In this document: positions 52,441-60,462 of the stretch, in pieces | Numbering within the stretch: the first letter of the stretch is position 1 | How the letters are laid out: every line of letters starts with the position of its first letter | Assembly: GCF_035762905.1 (NCBI RefSeq) | Contig: NZ_DASUCC010000149.1 | Coordinates: forward strand, 1 to 64,000 | Direction of reading: 5' to 3' | DNA: 64,000 nucleotides | Source: DASYTH01 sp035762905 | Lineage (GTDB): Bacteria; Actinomycetota; Actinomycetes; Mycobacteriales; Pseudonocardiaceae | Notes under the pieces: model-generated | The model's database searches: none | The model's input: the letters and a program-made list of their open reading frames with translations, nothing else | What the model was told of the DNA's origin: nothing | Translations under genes and position numbers: made by a program

Positions 52441-52738
52441 CCCCTGCCAACCGGCAACTCGCTGAACCGGAACCGGCAACTCGCCCACCAACCGGTAACT
52501 CAGCTGCCCGACCCCGGGACTCAGCTGCCCGACCCGGCAACTCAGCCGCCCAACCTGGCAACTCGGGTGCCCAACCCCGGGACTCGGTTGCCTGACCCGC
52601 AACTCAGCTGCCCGACCCCGGGACTCGGCTGCCCGACCCGGCAACTCAGCCGCCCAACCCGGCAACTCAGCCGCCCAACCCGGCAACTCGGCCGCCCGAC
52701 CCGGCAACTCGGGTGCCCGACCCGGCAACTCGCGGTGC
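52441..52738 (-). repeat. Array of 21-bp tandem repeats (minus orientation)
   Basis: About a dozen units of 20-22 bp, for example GCCCGACCCGGCAACTCGG on the plus strand. Read on the minus strand the units contain CCGAGTTGCC, the same core as in the left array, so the two arrays are inverted. The array starts within about 5 bp of the glycosyltransferase stop codon and runs downstream of that gene. Confidence 0.85.
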
Positions 52739-52740
52739 GG

Positions 52741-53886
52741 CTATTGGCGTAGGGCGTCGGTGATCGCTTGTTCGAAGGCGTCGATGGCGCGGTCCCAGCC
52801 AAGGGTTTCGGCGCGGGTTCGGCCGGCTGTGCCCATGCGATGGTGTTCTTCGCGGTCGGTTAAGAGGCGGTCGACGTGGGCGACGAGGTCTTCGAAGTCG
52901 GCGGCGAGTAGACCGGTTGAACCGTCCACAATGGAGTCTGCGACACCACCGGCGGCGCGGTAGGCGATCGACGGGACGCCGTGTGCGGCCGCCTCCATGA
53001 TGGAGATGCCCCAGCCTTCCTTCACCGACGGGCACAGGTGCAGGGTGGAGCGGGCCAGGATCTCATGTTTGTCCTGCTCGTCCACCCAGCCGTGCAGCAC
53101 GACGCGGTCCTCCACCCCGCGCAGCTGCGCGTGCCGGCGGACGTGATCGTGCCACCAGCCCTGGCCGACCACCTCGAGGCGGAGTTTGGGCCACTGGTCG
53201 GATAACCGGGCCAGCACGTCGATCGCGTGCTCGACGCGCTTGTGCGGCACCAGGCGGCCGACCACGACCAGCATCGGGTCCTCGTCGGGCTCGGCGTGGG
53301 TGCGCGGCGCCGGGTCGAGGCCGGGCGGGATCACCGTGCTGCGCTCGCGGGCGATGCCCAGCGTGGCCAGTTCGGACCGGCTGGTCTCCGAGACGGTGAC
53401 ATACCGGCAGCCACGGTAGAACCGGGGGGCCAGCCGGGACTCGATCCACCAGCCGAGCCGGCCGAGGCGCTCGCCGAGCACCGGGCGCCACTGTTCCCGG
53501 TGGACGTGGTGCACCAGCACCAGCACCGGGCAGCGGGCCAGCAGCCGGGAGAAGAACGGCACCCCGTTCTGCACGTCCACGATCACGTCCGGCCGCTCCG
53601 CAGGGATGGCCAGCAGGGCCCTCGGGTACACGCCGTACCGGCCGCCCCGCCGGCGGATCCGCACACCGGCACGCCACTCCTCGGCCGGGGCGCCGGGATG
53701 CGCCGCGCACCGGATGGTCACCCGGTAGCCGCGCCCGGCCAGGCCCTCGGCCATGCGCTCCAGATAGCGTTCCGAGCCACCGCCGTCCGGATGGGTGGTG
53801 TCGCGCCAGTTGAGGAGCAGCACATGCGGTCGTGCGGCGGTCCGTTCCAAACCCGTCAACCTCGCTCCAACCGACCTAACCCCCAT
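52741..53886 (-). CDS. GT4-family glycosyltransferase
   Basis: A 381-residue GT-B enzyme. The N-terminal half has HVLLLNWRDTTHPDGGGSERYLERMAEGLAGRGY (GGSE loop) and the C-terminal half has VVVGRLVPHKRVEHAIDVLARL and VKEGWGISIMEAAAHGVPSIAYRAAGGVADSIVDGSTGLL, the EGWGxxxxEA motif for nucleotide-sugar retention. It probably uses a mannose or similar nucleotide donor on the cytoplasmic side. ATG 53886 is the longest start; TTG 53859 with GGAG upstream is plausible. The related mycobacterial locus also has a GT4 gene near a methyltransferase. Its 3' end meets a 21-bp repeat array. Confidence 0.92.
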   Translation of the reverse strand: MGVRSVGARLTGLERTAARPHVLLLNWRDTTHPDGGGSERYLERMAEGLAGRGYRVTIRCAAHPGAPAEEWRAGVRIRRRGGRYGVYPRALLAIPAERPDVIVDVQNGVPFFSRLLARCPVLVLVHHVHREQWRPVLGERLGRLGWWIESRLAPRFYRGCRYVTVSETSRSELATLGIARERSTVIPPGLDPAPRTHAEPDEDPMLVVVGRLVPHKRVEHAIDVLARLSDQWPKLRLEVVGQGWWHDHVRRHAQLRGVEDRVVLHGWVDEQDKHEILARSTLHLCPSVKEGWGISIMEAAAHGVPSIAYRAAGGVADSIVDGSTGLLAADFEDLVAHVDRLLTDREEHHRMGTAGRTRAETLGWDRAIDAFEQAITDALRQ

Positions 53887-53943
53887 GTTAAGTTACCGGC
53901 GGGTACAACTTAGACGAATTATTGGCGGAAAGCGACCCCCTTG

Positions 53944-54669
53944 ATGAAAAAAGAGGCCACACTGAGCCGCTCGGTCCGGCTGTTCAGGGCATTTCTCGTC
54001 GAACAGTCCGACCCGGACCATTTCTACCGAACGCTGGCCGACGACTCGGTCCGGCAGGTGGCCTCATTCACCCCGCTGGATGCCCGTGTCGTGCTCGATG
54101 TCGGCGGCGGCCCGGGCTATTTTTCGGATGCATTCCGGAACGCCGGAGCGCACTATCTCGGCATCGACCCGGACGTCGGCGAGCTGTCCGCGCGGGGCCG
54201 CCCCGGCACCGGCATGGTCCGGGCCAGCGGCACGGAACTACCGGTACAGACCGGTTCCGTCGACCTGTGCTACTCGTCGAACGTGCTGGAACACGTGGCC
54301 GAGCCGACCGCGATGCTGACCGAGATGGTCCGCGTGACCAAGCCGGGCGGAATCGTGTTCGTCTCGTTCACCCCGTGGTTGTCGCCGTGGGGCGGACATG
54401 AGACCGCACCCTGGCACTATCTCGGCGGAATGTTCGCCCGCCGGCGTTATACCAGGCGACACGGACGGGAACCGAAGAACCGATTCGGCGAAAGCCTGTT
54501 CGCGATTTCCGTGGGGTCCGCGCTGCGCTGGGCGAATAACTGCGGCAGCGCCCGGCTGATCCGGGCGCTACCGCGTTATCACCCGTGGTGGGCCACCTGG
54601 GTGGTTCGTATTCCGGTGCTCCGGGAATTCGTTTCCTGGAACCTGGTCATGGTGCTGCGGAAAAGCTAG
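53944..54669 (+). CDS. SAM-dependent methyltransferase
   Basis: A 241-residue class I methyltransferase with motif I VVLDVGGGPGYFSDAFRNAG, the acidic residue of motif II in YLGIDPD, and SVDLCYSSNVLEHVAEP as motif post-II. The C-terminal part is aromatic and basic (RYHPWWATWVVRIPVLREFVSWN), suggesting membrane contact. It diverges from the GT4 gene with 57 bp between starts. Mycobacteria have a similar methyltransferase/GT4 divergent pair in the envelope locus. Its stop TAG overlaps the stop of the DUF3068 gene (CTAG palindrome at 54666-54669). Confidence 0.9.
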   Translation: MKKEATLSRSVRLFRAFLVEQSDPDHFYRTLADDSVRQVASFTPLDARVVLDVGGGPGYFSDAFRNAGAHYLGIDPDVGELSARGRPGTGMVRASGTELPVQTGSVDLCYSSNVLEHVAEPTAMLTEMVRVTKPGGIVFVSFTPWLSPWGGHETAPWHYLGGMFARRRYTRRHGREPKNRFGESLFAISVGSALRWANNCGSARLIRALPRYHPWWATWVVRIPVLREFVSWNLVMVLRKS

Positions 54670-55703
54670 GCCGGGGTCGGCTGCCGGTCGTCCTCCGGCG
54701 AGCGGTGCACCACCCCGCGCCGCGGCTCGCGGTTGGCCCGGATCGCCAGGACCAGCCCGAGCACGATCAGCACGCCGCCCCCGATCCACAGGTAGATCGG
54801 CAGGTCGGTGAGCAGGAACAGCTTGGACTTGTTCGCCGTGGCATCGGCGACGTTCTGGGCGACCGTCTCGTCGGTGAAGGTCAGCGTGCCGTCGAACACC
54901 ACGGTGCCCTGCCCCGGTTGCTGACCCGGCTCGACCAGTTCCTGGTGCTGCGCCTCCTGGCCCCGGACGATCTGACCGGTCACCGGCTCGACCCACATGG
55001 TGCGCCGGGTGTTGTAGTAGAGGTCGACCTTGATGGCCGGTTCGGTGCTGCCGACCAGTGAACCGGGCACGGTGCGCTCCTCGACCTTGGTGGCCGGGAT
55101 GTCCTGCACGAACCGGTACGTGGCCAGCCCGTCGACCTCCTCCTCGCCGTCGAACCGGGCGTCGGTGGCGGCCCGCACGGTCAGGTCGTACATGGCGTAG
55201 GTGCGCTTCTCAGTGCCGAACGGGAACTTGAAGTTCCCCCCGGGCTGCGGGACGTCCTCTTCCCGGACCGCCTCGAAGTCCTCGTTGGTCCGCGCCTTGA
55301 CATAGCGGAGGTTGCACGGCTCGACCGCCTCGTTGGTGTGCCGGTCGAGACACAACTGCCGTTCGGTGGCCTTCACCCGGTTGCCGTCCTGGTCGACCAG
55401 ATCGACGGCCTCGATCCAGCTGACCACGGTGCCGCCCTCGGTGACCTCGGGTTGGGTCAGGTCACCGGTCACGTACCGGTTGGCGGTCAGGTTGAGACCG
55501 CTGCGGATCTCCGGCGACGGCGTGCTGTCGGCCGTCGTGACGATCACCAGCGCGGTCACGTCGTTGCCCGTCGCGACGGACACGGTCTTGGGGTCAAGGG
55601 GTACTTTGGCCAGCTGAGGATACGCGTACAGCCGGAGCAACAGCCCCAGTGCGACCGCGAAGACCCCCAGCCCCAGCAGGACGAACCCCACGATGCGGCG
55701 CAA
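54666..55703 (-). CDS. DUF3068-family membrane-anchored protein
   Basis: A 345-residue protein with two membrane helices at its ends (about 4-25 IVGFVLLGLGVFAVALGLLLRL; about 292-315 LPIYLWIGGGVLIVLGLVLAI) and a large extracytoplasmic beta-rich domain between them. This is the DUF3068 layout. The TTG start at 55703 is preferred: GAGGAGG ends 5-6 nt upstream and family members begin M-R-R-x-x-G-F; GTG 55733 is a longer option. The function is unknown; it occurs in arabinan/lipid envelope loci of Mycobacteriales and relatives. Confidence 0.88.
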   Translation of the reverse strand: MRRIVGFVLLGLGVFAVALGLLLRLYAYPQLAKVPLDPKTVSVATGNDVTALVIVTTADSTPSPEIRSGLNLTANRYVTGDLTQPEVTEGGTVVSWIEAVDLVDQDGNRVKATERQLCLDRHTNEAVEPCNLRYVKARTNEDFEAVREEDVPQPGGNFKFPFGTEKRTYAMYDLTVRAATDARFDGEEEVDGLATYRFVQDIPATKVEERTVPGSLVGSTEPAIKVDLYYNTRRTMWVEPVTGQIVRGQEAQHQELVEPGQQPGQGTVVFDGTLTFTDETVAQNVADATANKSKLFLLTDLPIYLWIGGGVLIVLGLVLAIRANREPRRGVVHRSPEDDRQPTPA

Positions 55704-55736
55704 AAATTCCTCCTCGACTCTGAGCCTGGTCACACA

Positions 55737-55754
55737 GGTTACTCAGTAGTAACC
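55737..55754. promoter_or_regulatory. Palindromic operator between DUF3068 and FkbM genes
   Basis: GGTTACT-cagt-AGTAACC is a perfect 7+4+7 palindrome in the 124-bp divergent region, upstream of both the DUF3068 TTG start and the FkbM GTG start. Symmetry and size fit a TetR-type site; the regulator is not identified. Confidence 0.5.
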
Positions 55755-55827
55755 CACTAGCAATCGGCCATTCGGCGGTACCTGGACACTGATCGGCCCG
55801 AGGGTCAACGCAGGTTACGCTGCCGCC

Positions 55828-56601
55828 GTGGCGCGATTGCTTCCGGTCCGGCCGGTGACCAAAGCGGTGTCCGCGGTGTCCGCGTTGGTGCCGGATCGGT
55901 TGCTCACCGCCGGCATCGCGCTGACCTACCGGCGGTTCGAACCGGAACTGCGGCGGCTGGACGACTTCTGCCCGCGGCGCGGCACCGCGTTGGACGTCGG
56001 TGCCTGGTACGGGCCATGGTCGCGGGCGCTGGCCCGGCAGGTGGACACGGTGATCGCGTTCGAGCCCAACCCGGAGGTGGCGGCGGTGCTGGCCAGCACC
56101 GTGCCGGGCAACGTGCGGGTGGTGCGGTCCGCGGCCAGCGATCACATCGGCGAGGAAACGCTGTGGGTGCCGGGCGAAGGTCTCGGCACCGAAGGGGTGG
56201 CCTCGCTGCGCGCCCCGGCGAACCCGGGCGCCCGCGCGGTTTCCGTGCCCACCACCACGATCGACGCGCTCGACCTCGCCGACGTGACCATGATCAAGCT
56301 CGATGTGGAGGGCGCGGAGCTGGCAGCGCTGCGCGGCGCGGCCGACACGCTGCGCCGGTGCCGGCCGGTGCTGCTGATCGAGCTGGAGTACCGGCACGGT
56401 CCGGTGGACGAGGTGCTGGCGTTCCTCGGCGAGTTCGGCTACTCCGGCGAGATCCTCCTCGGCCGGACCTGGCGCCCGCTGGCCGGCTTCGATCTCGCCG
56501 GGCACCAGCGGGCGGTTGCGCCCCGGTTCCGCGGCTACCTGCACACGGTGTTGCTCGGCGGACCCCGCTACGTCAACAACATCCTGTTCCGGGCGCCATG
56601 A
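55828..56601 (+). CDS. FkbM-family methyltransferase
   Basis: A 257-residue methyltransferase: motif I ALDVGAWYGPWSRALARQVDTVIAFEPNPEVAAVL and the FkbM block VTMIKLDVEGAELAALRGAADTL. FkbM enzymes methylate hydroxyls of sugars and polyketides. The GTG start at 55828 is the only good one. The stop overlaps the flippase start (ATGA), so the enzyme probably modifies a glycan that the flippase exports. Confidence 0.9.
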   Translation: MARLLPVRPVTKAVSAVSALVPDRLLTAGIALTYRRFEPELRRLDDFCPRRGTALDVGAWYGPWSRALARQVDTVIAFEPNPEVAAVLASTVPGNVRVVRSAASDHIGEETLWVPGEGLGTEGVASLRAPANPGARAVSVPTTTIDALDLADVTMIKLDVEGAELAALRGAADTLRRCRPVLLIELEYRHGPVDEVLAFLGEFGYSGEILLGRTWRPLAGFDLAGHQRAVAPRFRGYLHTVLLGGPRYVNNILFRAP

Positions 56602-57842
56602 CCGCCCCGGCCAGCCGAGCCGGCGTACGTGCGCTGGTCACCGCCTCGGCGACGGTCACGCTGGCCACCGTCGTGGTCAACCTGGCCAGCTACGGCCTGA
56701 TCGCGACCGGCACCAGGGTGCTCGGGCCGGATCACTACGGCGAACTGGCGGCGCTGCTCGGGTTGGTGTTCGTCGGCTCCGTTCCGGCGGTCACCCTGCA
56801 GGTGGTGCTGGCCCGGCGGGTGGCGGCCGGAGAGCGCGGCGGGCTGGGCCGGGCGGCGGTGCTCACCGCGGTCGTGGTCGGCGCGGTGGCCGCGGCGACC
56901 GTGCCGGTGCTGTCCTTGGTACTGCACATCTCCTTGCCGGCACTGGTCTTCCTGGTCGTGGCGCTGCCGGCGGTGACGCTGGCCGGCGCGCCGACCGGGG
57001 CGGTGCAGGGCCTGCACCTGTTCGGCCGGCTGGCCACGCTGATCGTGATCGCCGGGGTCGGCCGCATCGGCGGCGGCCTGGCCGGGCTGCTCGCCGGCGG
57101 CACCGCGGCGGCGGCGATGGCCGGGGTGGCGATCGGGTCGTGGCTGGCCCTGCTGGCCGCCGCGGCCGCGGTGCGCGGTCCCGGCCGGACGGTGCTGGCC
57201 GCGCCGGGGGAGGGCCGCGGCCCGCTCGGCGAGATCGGCTACGCGGCCCTGACCATGCTCGGCTTCGCCGCGATCAGCACCGCGGACGTGTTGCTGGCGC
57301 ACCGGTACCTGCCGGCCGAGCAGGCCGGCCTGTACGGCGCGGGCGCGATCGTCACCAAGGCCGCGTTGTGGCTGCCGGCCGCGGTGACCATGATCGCGCT
57401 CCCCCGGCTGGCCGTGCCCACCCAACGCCGGGCCGCGCTGCGGGTATCCGCCCTTGCGCTGGCCGGGATCGGTGTCCTCGAGGTGGCCGGCATCCTGCTG
57501 CTCGGCCCGTTCCTGTTCCCGCTCGCGGTCGGCGAGGAGTACCGGCCGGTGATCGACTGGCTGTGGCTGTTCGCGTTGGCGGGCGCGGTGCTGGCGATCA
57601 CCCAGCTCGTGGTCATGTACCGGGTCGCCGGCACCGACCGGGTGGTACCGGTGTTGCTGTGGACCGCGCTGACCGCCGAGGTGATCGTGGTGGCCTTCCG
57701 GCACGACACCATCGGCACGATCGTCATCGTCGCCACCGCCACCGCGGCCCTGGTCGTGCTCGCCGGGCTGCTGCTACCGGTGCGTAGCCGGAAGACCACC
57801 GAGGATCCACCGGTTCTCGGACAGTTTGGGGTAGGACTGTAG
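56598..57842 (+). CDS. Polysaccharide flippase (Wzx/MOP superfamily)
   Basis: A 414-residue membrane protein with 12-13 hydrophobic segments: VNLASYGLIATGTRVLGPDHYGELAALLGLVF at the N terminus and YAALTMLGFAAISTADVLLAHRYLPAEQAGLYGAGAIVTKA in the middle, both typical for oligosaccharide flippases of the MOP family. ATG 56598 overlaps the FkbM stop. The phosphopantetheinyl transferase gene follows 2 bp after its stop. Substrate is probably a lipid-linked envelope glycan. Confidence 0.88.
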   Translation: MTAPASRAGVRALVTASATVTLATVVVNLASYGLIATGTRVLGPDHYGELAALLGLVFVGSVPAVTLQVVLARRVAAGERGGLGRAAVLTAVVVGAVAAATVPVLSLVLHISLPALVFLVVALPAVTLAGAPTGAVQGLHLFGRLATLIVIAGVGRIGGGLAGLLAGGTAAAAMAGVAIGSWLALLAAAAAVRGPGRTVLAAPGEGRGPLGEIGYAALTMLGFAAISTADVLLAHRYLPAEQAGLYGAGAIVTKAALWLPAAVTMIALPRLAVPTQRRAALRVSALALAGIGVLEVAGILLLGPFLFPLAVGEEYRPVIDWLWLFALAGAVLAITQLVVMYRVAGTDRVVPVLLWTALTAEVIVVAFRHDTIGTIVIVATATAALVVLAGLLLPVRSRKTTEDPPVLGQFGVGL

Positions 57843-57844
57843 GC

Positions 57845-58591
57845 ATGGGCAGCCGATGTGAGGTGTGGTGGGCACAACCGGCGGTCGAGACCCCACGCCT
57901 GCTCGGATTGCTCGACGGCGTTGAGCGGGACCGGCACGCGGCCTACCACCGGGCGGTCGACCAGGCCCGGTTCCTGGCCGGGCGGGTGGTCGGCAAGGCG
58001 CTGCTGGCCGCGCGGCTCGGTCTCGAACCCGGTCAGGTGGTGCTGGACAGCACCTGCGCGGACTGCGGGCGCACCCACGGCAAGCCGCGGGTGGTGCGTC
58101 CGGAGTCGTTCCCGCCGGATCGCCCGCTGCCCGAGATGTCGATCTCGCACTCCGGGGACCGGATCGCGGTCGCGGTCACCGACGGCGAGCCGGTGGGCGT
58201 CGACGTCGAGCAGGAGCGCGACGTCCAGGTGGAGGACCTGGTCCGGATGACGCTGTCGGTCGACGAGCTGCCGGTGTTCGCCGGGGTGCCCTCGGCCGAC
58301 CGGGACGCCGCGTTCTTCACGATCTGGTCCCGCAAGGAGGCGGTGCTCAAGGCGACCGGGCGCGGGTTGTCCATCGCGATGACCAAGGTGACGGTCAGCC
58401 CGTGGGATGCCCCGCCCCGGCTGCTGGCCTCCCGATCGTCCGAAGTGGACGTCGCGGCGCTGCGGATGGCCCAGCTGGACGCCGGTTCCGGGTACCGGGC
58501 CTGCGTGGCGGTGCTGGCCGGCCCGAACTTCCCGGCCGACGGCTGGGTGAGCGAGCACGACGCCGGCCCGCTGGTGGCCGGGCTGTCCTGA
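57845..58591 (+). CDS. Sfp-type 4'-phosphopantetheinyl transferase
   Basis: A 248-residue enzyme that loads the phosphopantetheine arm from CoA onto carrier proteins of PKS/NRPS/FAS systems. Motifs: SISHSGDRIAVAVTDGEPVGVDVEQER (GVDVE, Mg ligands) and FFTIWSRKEAVLKATGRGLSI (WxxKEAxxKAxG), with the P1-like KPRV upstream. Start ATG 57845 is 2 bp after the flippase stop, an unexpected operon partner. Its targets must lie outside the window. It is convergent with the isochorismate synthase gene, 9 bp between stops. Confidence 0.93.
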   Translation: MGSRCEVWWAQPAVETPRLLGLLDGVERDRHAAYHRAVDQARFLAGRVVGKALLAARLGLEPGQVVLDSTCADCGRTHGKPRVVRPESFPPDRPLPEMSISHSGDRIAVAVTDGEPVGVDVEQERDVQVEDLVRMTLSVDELPVFAGVPSADRDAAFFTIWSRKEAVLKATGRGLSIAMTKVTVSPWDAPPRLLASRSSEVDVAALRMAQLDAGSGYRACVAVLAGPNFPADGWVSEHDAGPLVAGLS

Positions 58592-58600
58592 CCGGTCGGC

Positions 58601-59764
58601 TCAGCCCGACAGCTCCAGTCCCATCGCGCCGAGCAGGGTGCGGAACTTGGCCGAGGTCTCGGCCAGCTCGAGGTGCGGCTGGGAGGCCGGCATGATCCCG
58701 GCGCCGGAGTAGAGCTGGACGGTGTGGTCGACGATCTCGGCGCAGCGGATCGCCACCACCCACTCGCCGTCACCGGCCGCGTCGCACCAGCCGACCGCCC
58801 CGGCGTAGAAGCCACGGCGGAACGGCTCCAACTCGGCGATGGTGCGCCGGGCCAGATCGGGCGGGGTGCCGCAGACCGCCGGGGTGGGGTGCAGCGCGCA
58901 GGCCAGCCGCAGCGCCGAGATCCCCGGGTCGATCAGCTCGCCGGTGACCTGGGTGGACAGATGCCAGACCGCGGGCGTGCTGACCAGCTCCGGCTCCGGC
59001 GATACGGCCAGCCGGCGGCAGAACGGCCGCAGCGCGTCCACCACCGCCTCCACCACGACCAGGTGCTCGTCGAGGTCCTTTGCCGAGGCCAGCAGCGCCT
59101 CGGCGGCCCGCCGGTCGGCGTCCGGATCGGGGTCGCGCGGCACGGTGCCGGCGATCGGGTTGGCGGTGACCATCGGGCCGGTCCGGCGCAGCAGCAGCTC
59201 CGGGCTGGCCCCGACCAGGGTGCGCCGCTCGGCGCCGGCCGGCGGCAGGTCGACCGCGTAGGTGTAGCCGGAGACGTTGGCGCGCAACAGGTTGCCCAGC
59301 ACCGCGCGCGCCTCCACCGGCACCGCCGTGGTCAGCCGCAGCGCCCGGGCCAGCACGACCTTGCGCAGCTCACCGCCGTTCAGCGCGGCCACCGCGCGGG
59401 CGACCCGGCGCTCGAACTCCTCCGGAGCGGGCAGCGGTTCGACCGCGCAACCGGGTAGGGCCACCGGGAACCGGTCGGCGCTGGCCCGCGGTGGCCCGGC
59501 CCAGCGCGCCGTCCTCGGCAGCACGACGTGCGGTGAGTCCGCCGGGTCGAACGGAAGGGCGCCGACCGCGACCGGGATGCCGGAGTCGGTCAGCAGCTTG
59601 GTCACCAGTCCGGACAGCTCGTCGGGGTCCGGCTCGGTGACGGTGTCCTCGGCACCGGAGGCGAGCAGCGTGCGCTTCGGGGTGGACAGAAAAAACGACC
59701 CGGGGCGGTAATCGTTCACCAGCCCGATCGGGTCGCGGTTCGGCTCGCCGTTCGCAGCGCCCAC
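58601..59764 (-). CDS. Isochorismate synthase (EntC/DhbC/MenF type)
   Basis: A 387-residue chorismate-using enzyme. Diagnostic blocks: GGELRKVVLARALRL, NPIAGTVPR (Mg/substrate loop), AKDLDEHLVVVEAVVDAL, STPAVWHLSTQVTGEL, LHPTPAVCGTPPDLARRTI and FYAGAVGWCDAAGDGEWVVAIRCAEI, then YSGAGIMPASQPHLELAET. The product isochorismate feeds catecholate siderophores or menaquinone. GTG 59764 is taken; GTG 59719 is possible. No dihydroxybenzoate or menaquinone genes are adjacent, so the pathway is not decided. Confidence 0.93.
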   Translation of the reverse strand: MGAANGEPNRDPIGLVNDYRPGSFFLSTPKRTLLASGAEDTVTEPDPDELSGLVTKLLTDSGIPVAVGALPFDPADSPHVVLPRTARWAGPPRASADRFPVALPGCAVEPLPAPEEFERRVARAVAALNGGELRKVVLARALRLTTAVPVEARAVLGNLLRANVSGYTYAVDLPPAGAERRTLVGASPELLLRRTGPMVTANPIAGTVPRDPDPDADRRAAEALLASAKDLDEHLVVVEAVVDALRPFCRRLAVSPEPELVSTPAVWHLSTQVTGELIDPGISALRLACALHPTPAVCGTPPDLARRTIAELEPFRRGFYAGAVGWCDAAGDGEWVVAIRCAEIVDHTVQLYSGAGIMPASQPHLELAETSAKFRTLLGAMGLELSG

Positions 59765-59803
59765 CTGTTCATGATGGCCGGGCGATGCGCCGGCGGTGCG
59801 GCC

Positions 59804-59843
59804 CCGGAGGTGAGACCTTGACCACGCAAGACCACACCTCCGG
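59804..59843 (-). terminator. Candidate terminator after the mIHF-like gene
   Basis: CCGGAGGTG and CACCTCCGG form a 9-bp perfect stem with a 22-nt loop, directly downstream of the mIHF-like gene on the minus strand. Confidence 0.4.
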
Positions 59844-59856
59844 CGGGCCACCCCAG

Positions 59857-60168
59857 CTAGGACAGAGCGTCGATCAGGGCGGAGCGCTGCCGCTCGCCCA
59901 GGCCGGCGGCCCGGCGGTCCGGGTCGATCCCGGCCTGCTCGAGCAGTGCGGCCGCCTTGACCGCACCGACGCCGGGAACCGCCTTGAGCAGGGCGGACAC
60001 CTTGGTCTTGCCGACCGTTTTGTCCTCCTTGGCGCGCTTGAGCACGGACGCGATGGTCTGCTTACCGGCCTTGATCGACGCCAGCAGCTCCGAACGCGCC
60101 TTGCGCGCCTCGGCAGCCTTCGCCAACGCCTCAGCGCGCTGCTCCGGAGTCAACGTGGGCAGAGCCAC
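59857..60168 (-). CDS. mihF: Integration host factor, actinobacterial type (mIHF-like)
   Basis: A 103-residue DNA-binding protein. GTG 60168 (VALPTLTPEQRAEALAKAA) is chosen because family members begin MALPxLTxEQR and GGAAGG lies 8 nt upstream; ATG 60174 would be too close to that site. The basic helices (EARKARSELLASIKAGKQTIASVLKRA) are followed by the H2TH-like core KTKVSALLKAVPGVGAVKAAALLEQAGI. mIHF bends DNA and affects chromosome packing and secondary metabolism. The usual gene neighbours gmk and pyrF are absent, so this may be a paralogue. Confidence 0.88.
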   Translation of the reverse strand: MALPTLTPEQRAEALAKAAEARKARSELLASIKAGKQTIASVLKRAKEDKTVGKTKVSALLKAVPGVGAVKAAALLEQAGIDPDRRAAGLGERQRSALIDALS

Positions 60169-60462
60169 TGTCATTTCCTTCCGTTGTCGAGGTCTGAACG
60201 GACCGACGCGAACACTGACCGTCACCGGGCTACGAAACCGCTCCGTACCCGGCACGCCGTTCAGCACGGCCGCGCGGTGCCTCCCACCAGTAAACGACAG
60301 GCGCCGATGAACATACGCGCGACACGCGCAAACGTCACGGTCCCCCACCCGTCGGAGTGGAAACAACTCTCCGTGACCACACGCGGCGTATCCGCCCCTG
60401 CGGGTTATCGTGCACCGTGACGGCCCCCAACGCCCACGCCAGTCAAGGGAGTCTGAACAGCG

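Noticed and set aside
51791..52738. A CRISPR array
   Set aside because: Units are contiguous 21-bp tandem repeats without unique spacers, and no cas genes are present.
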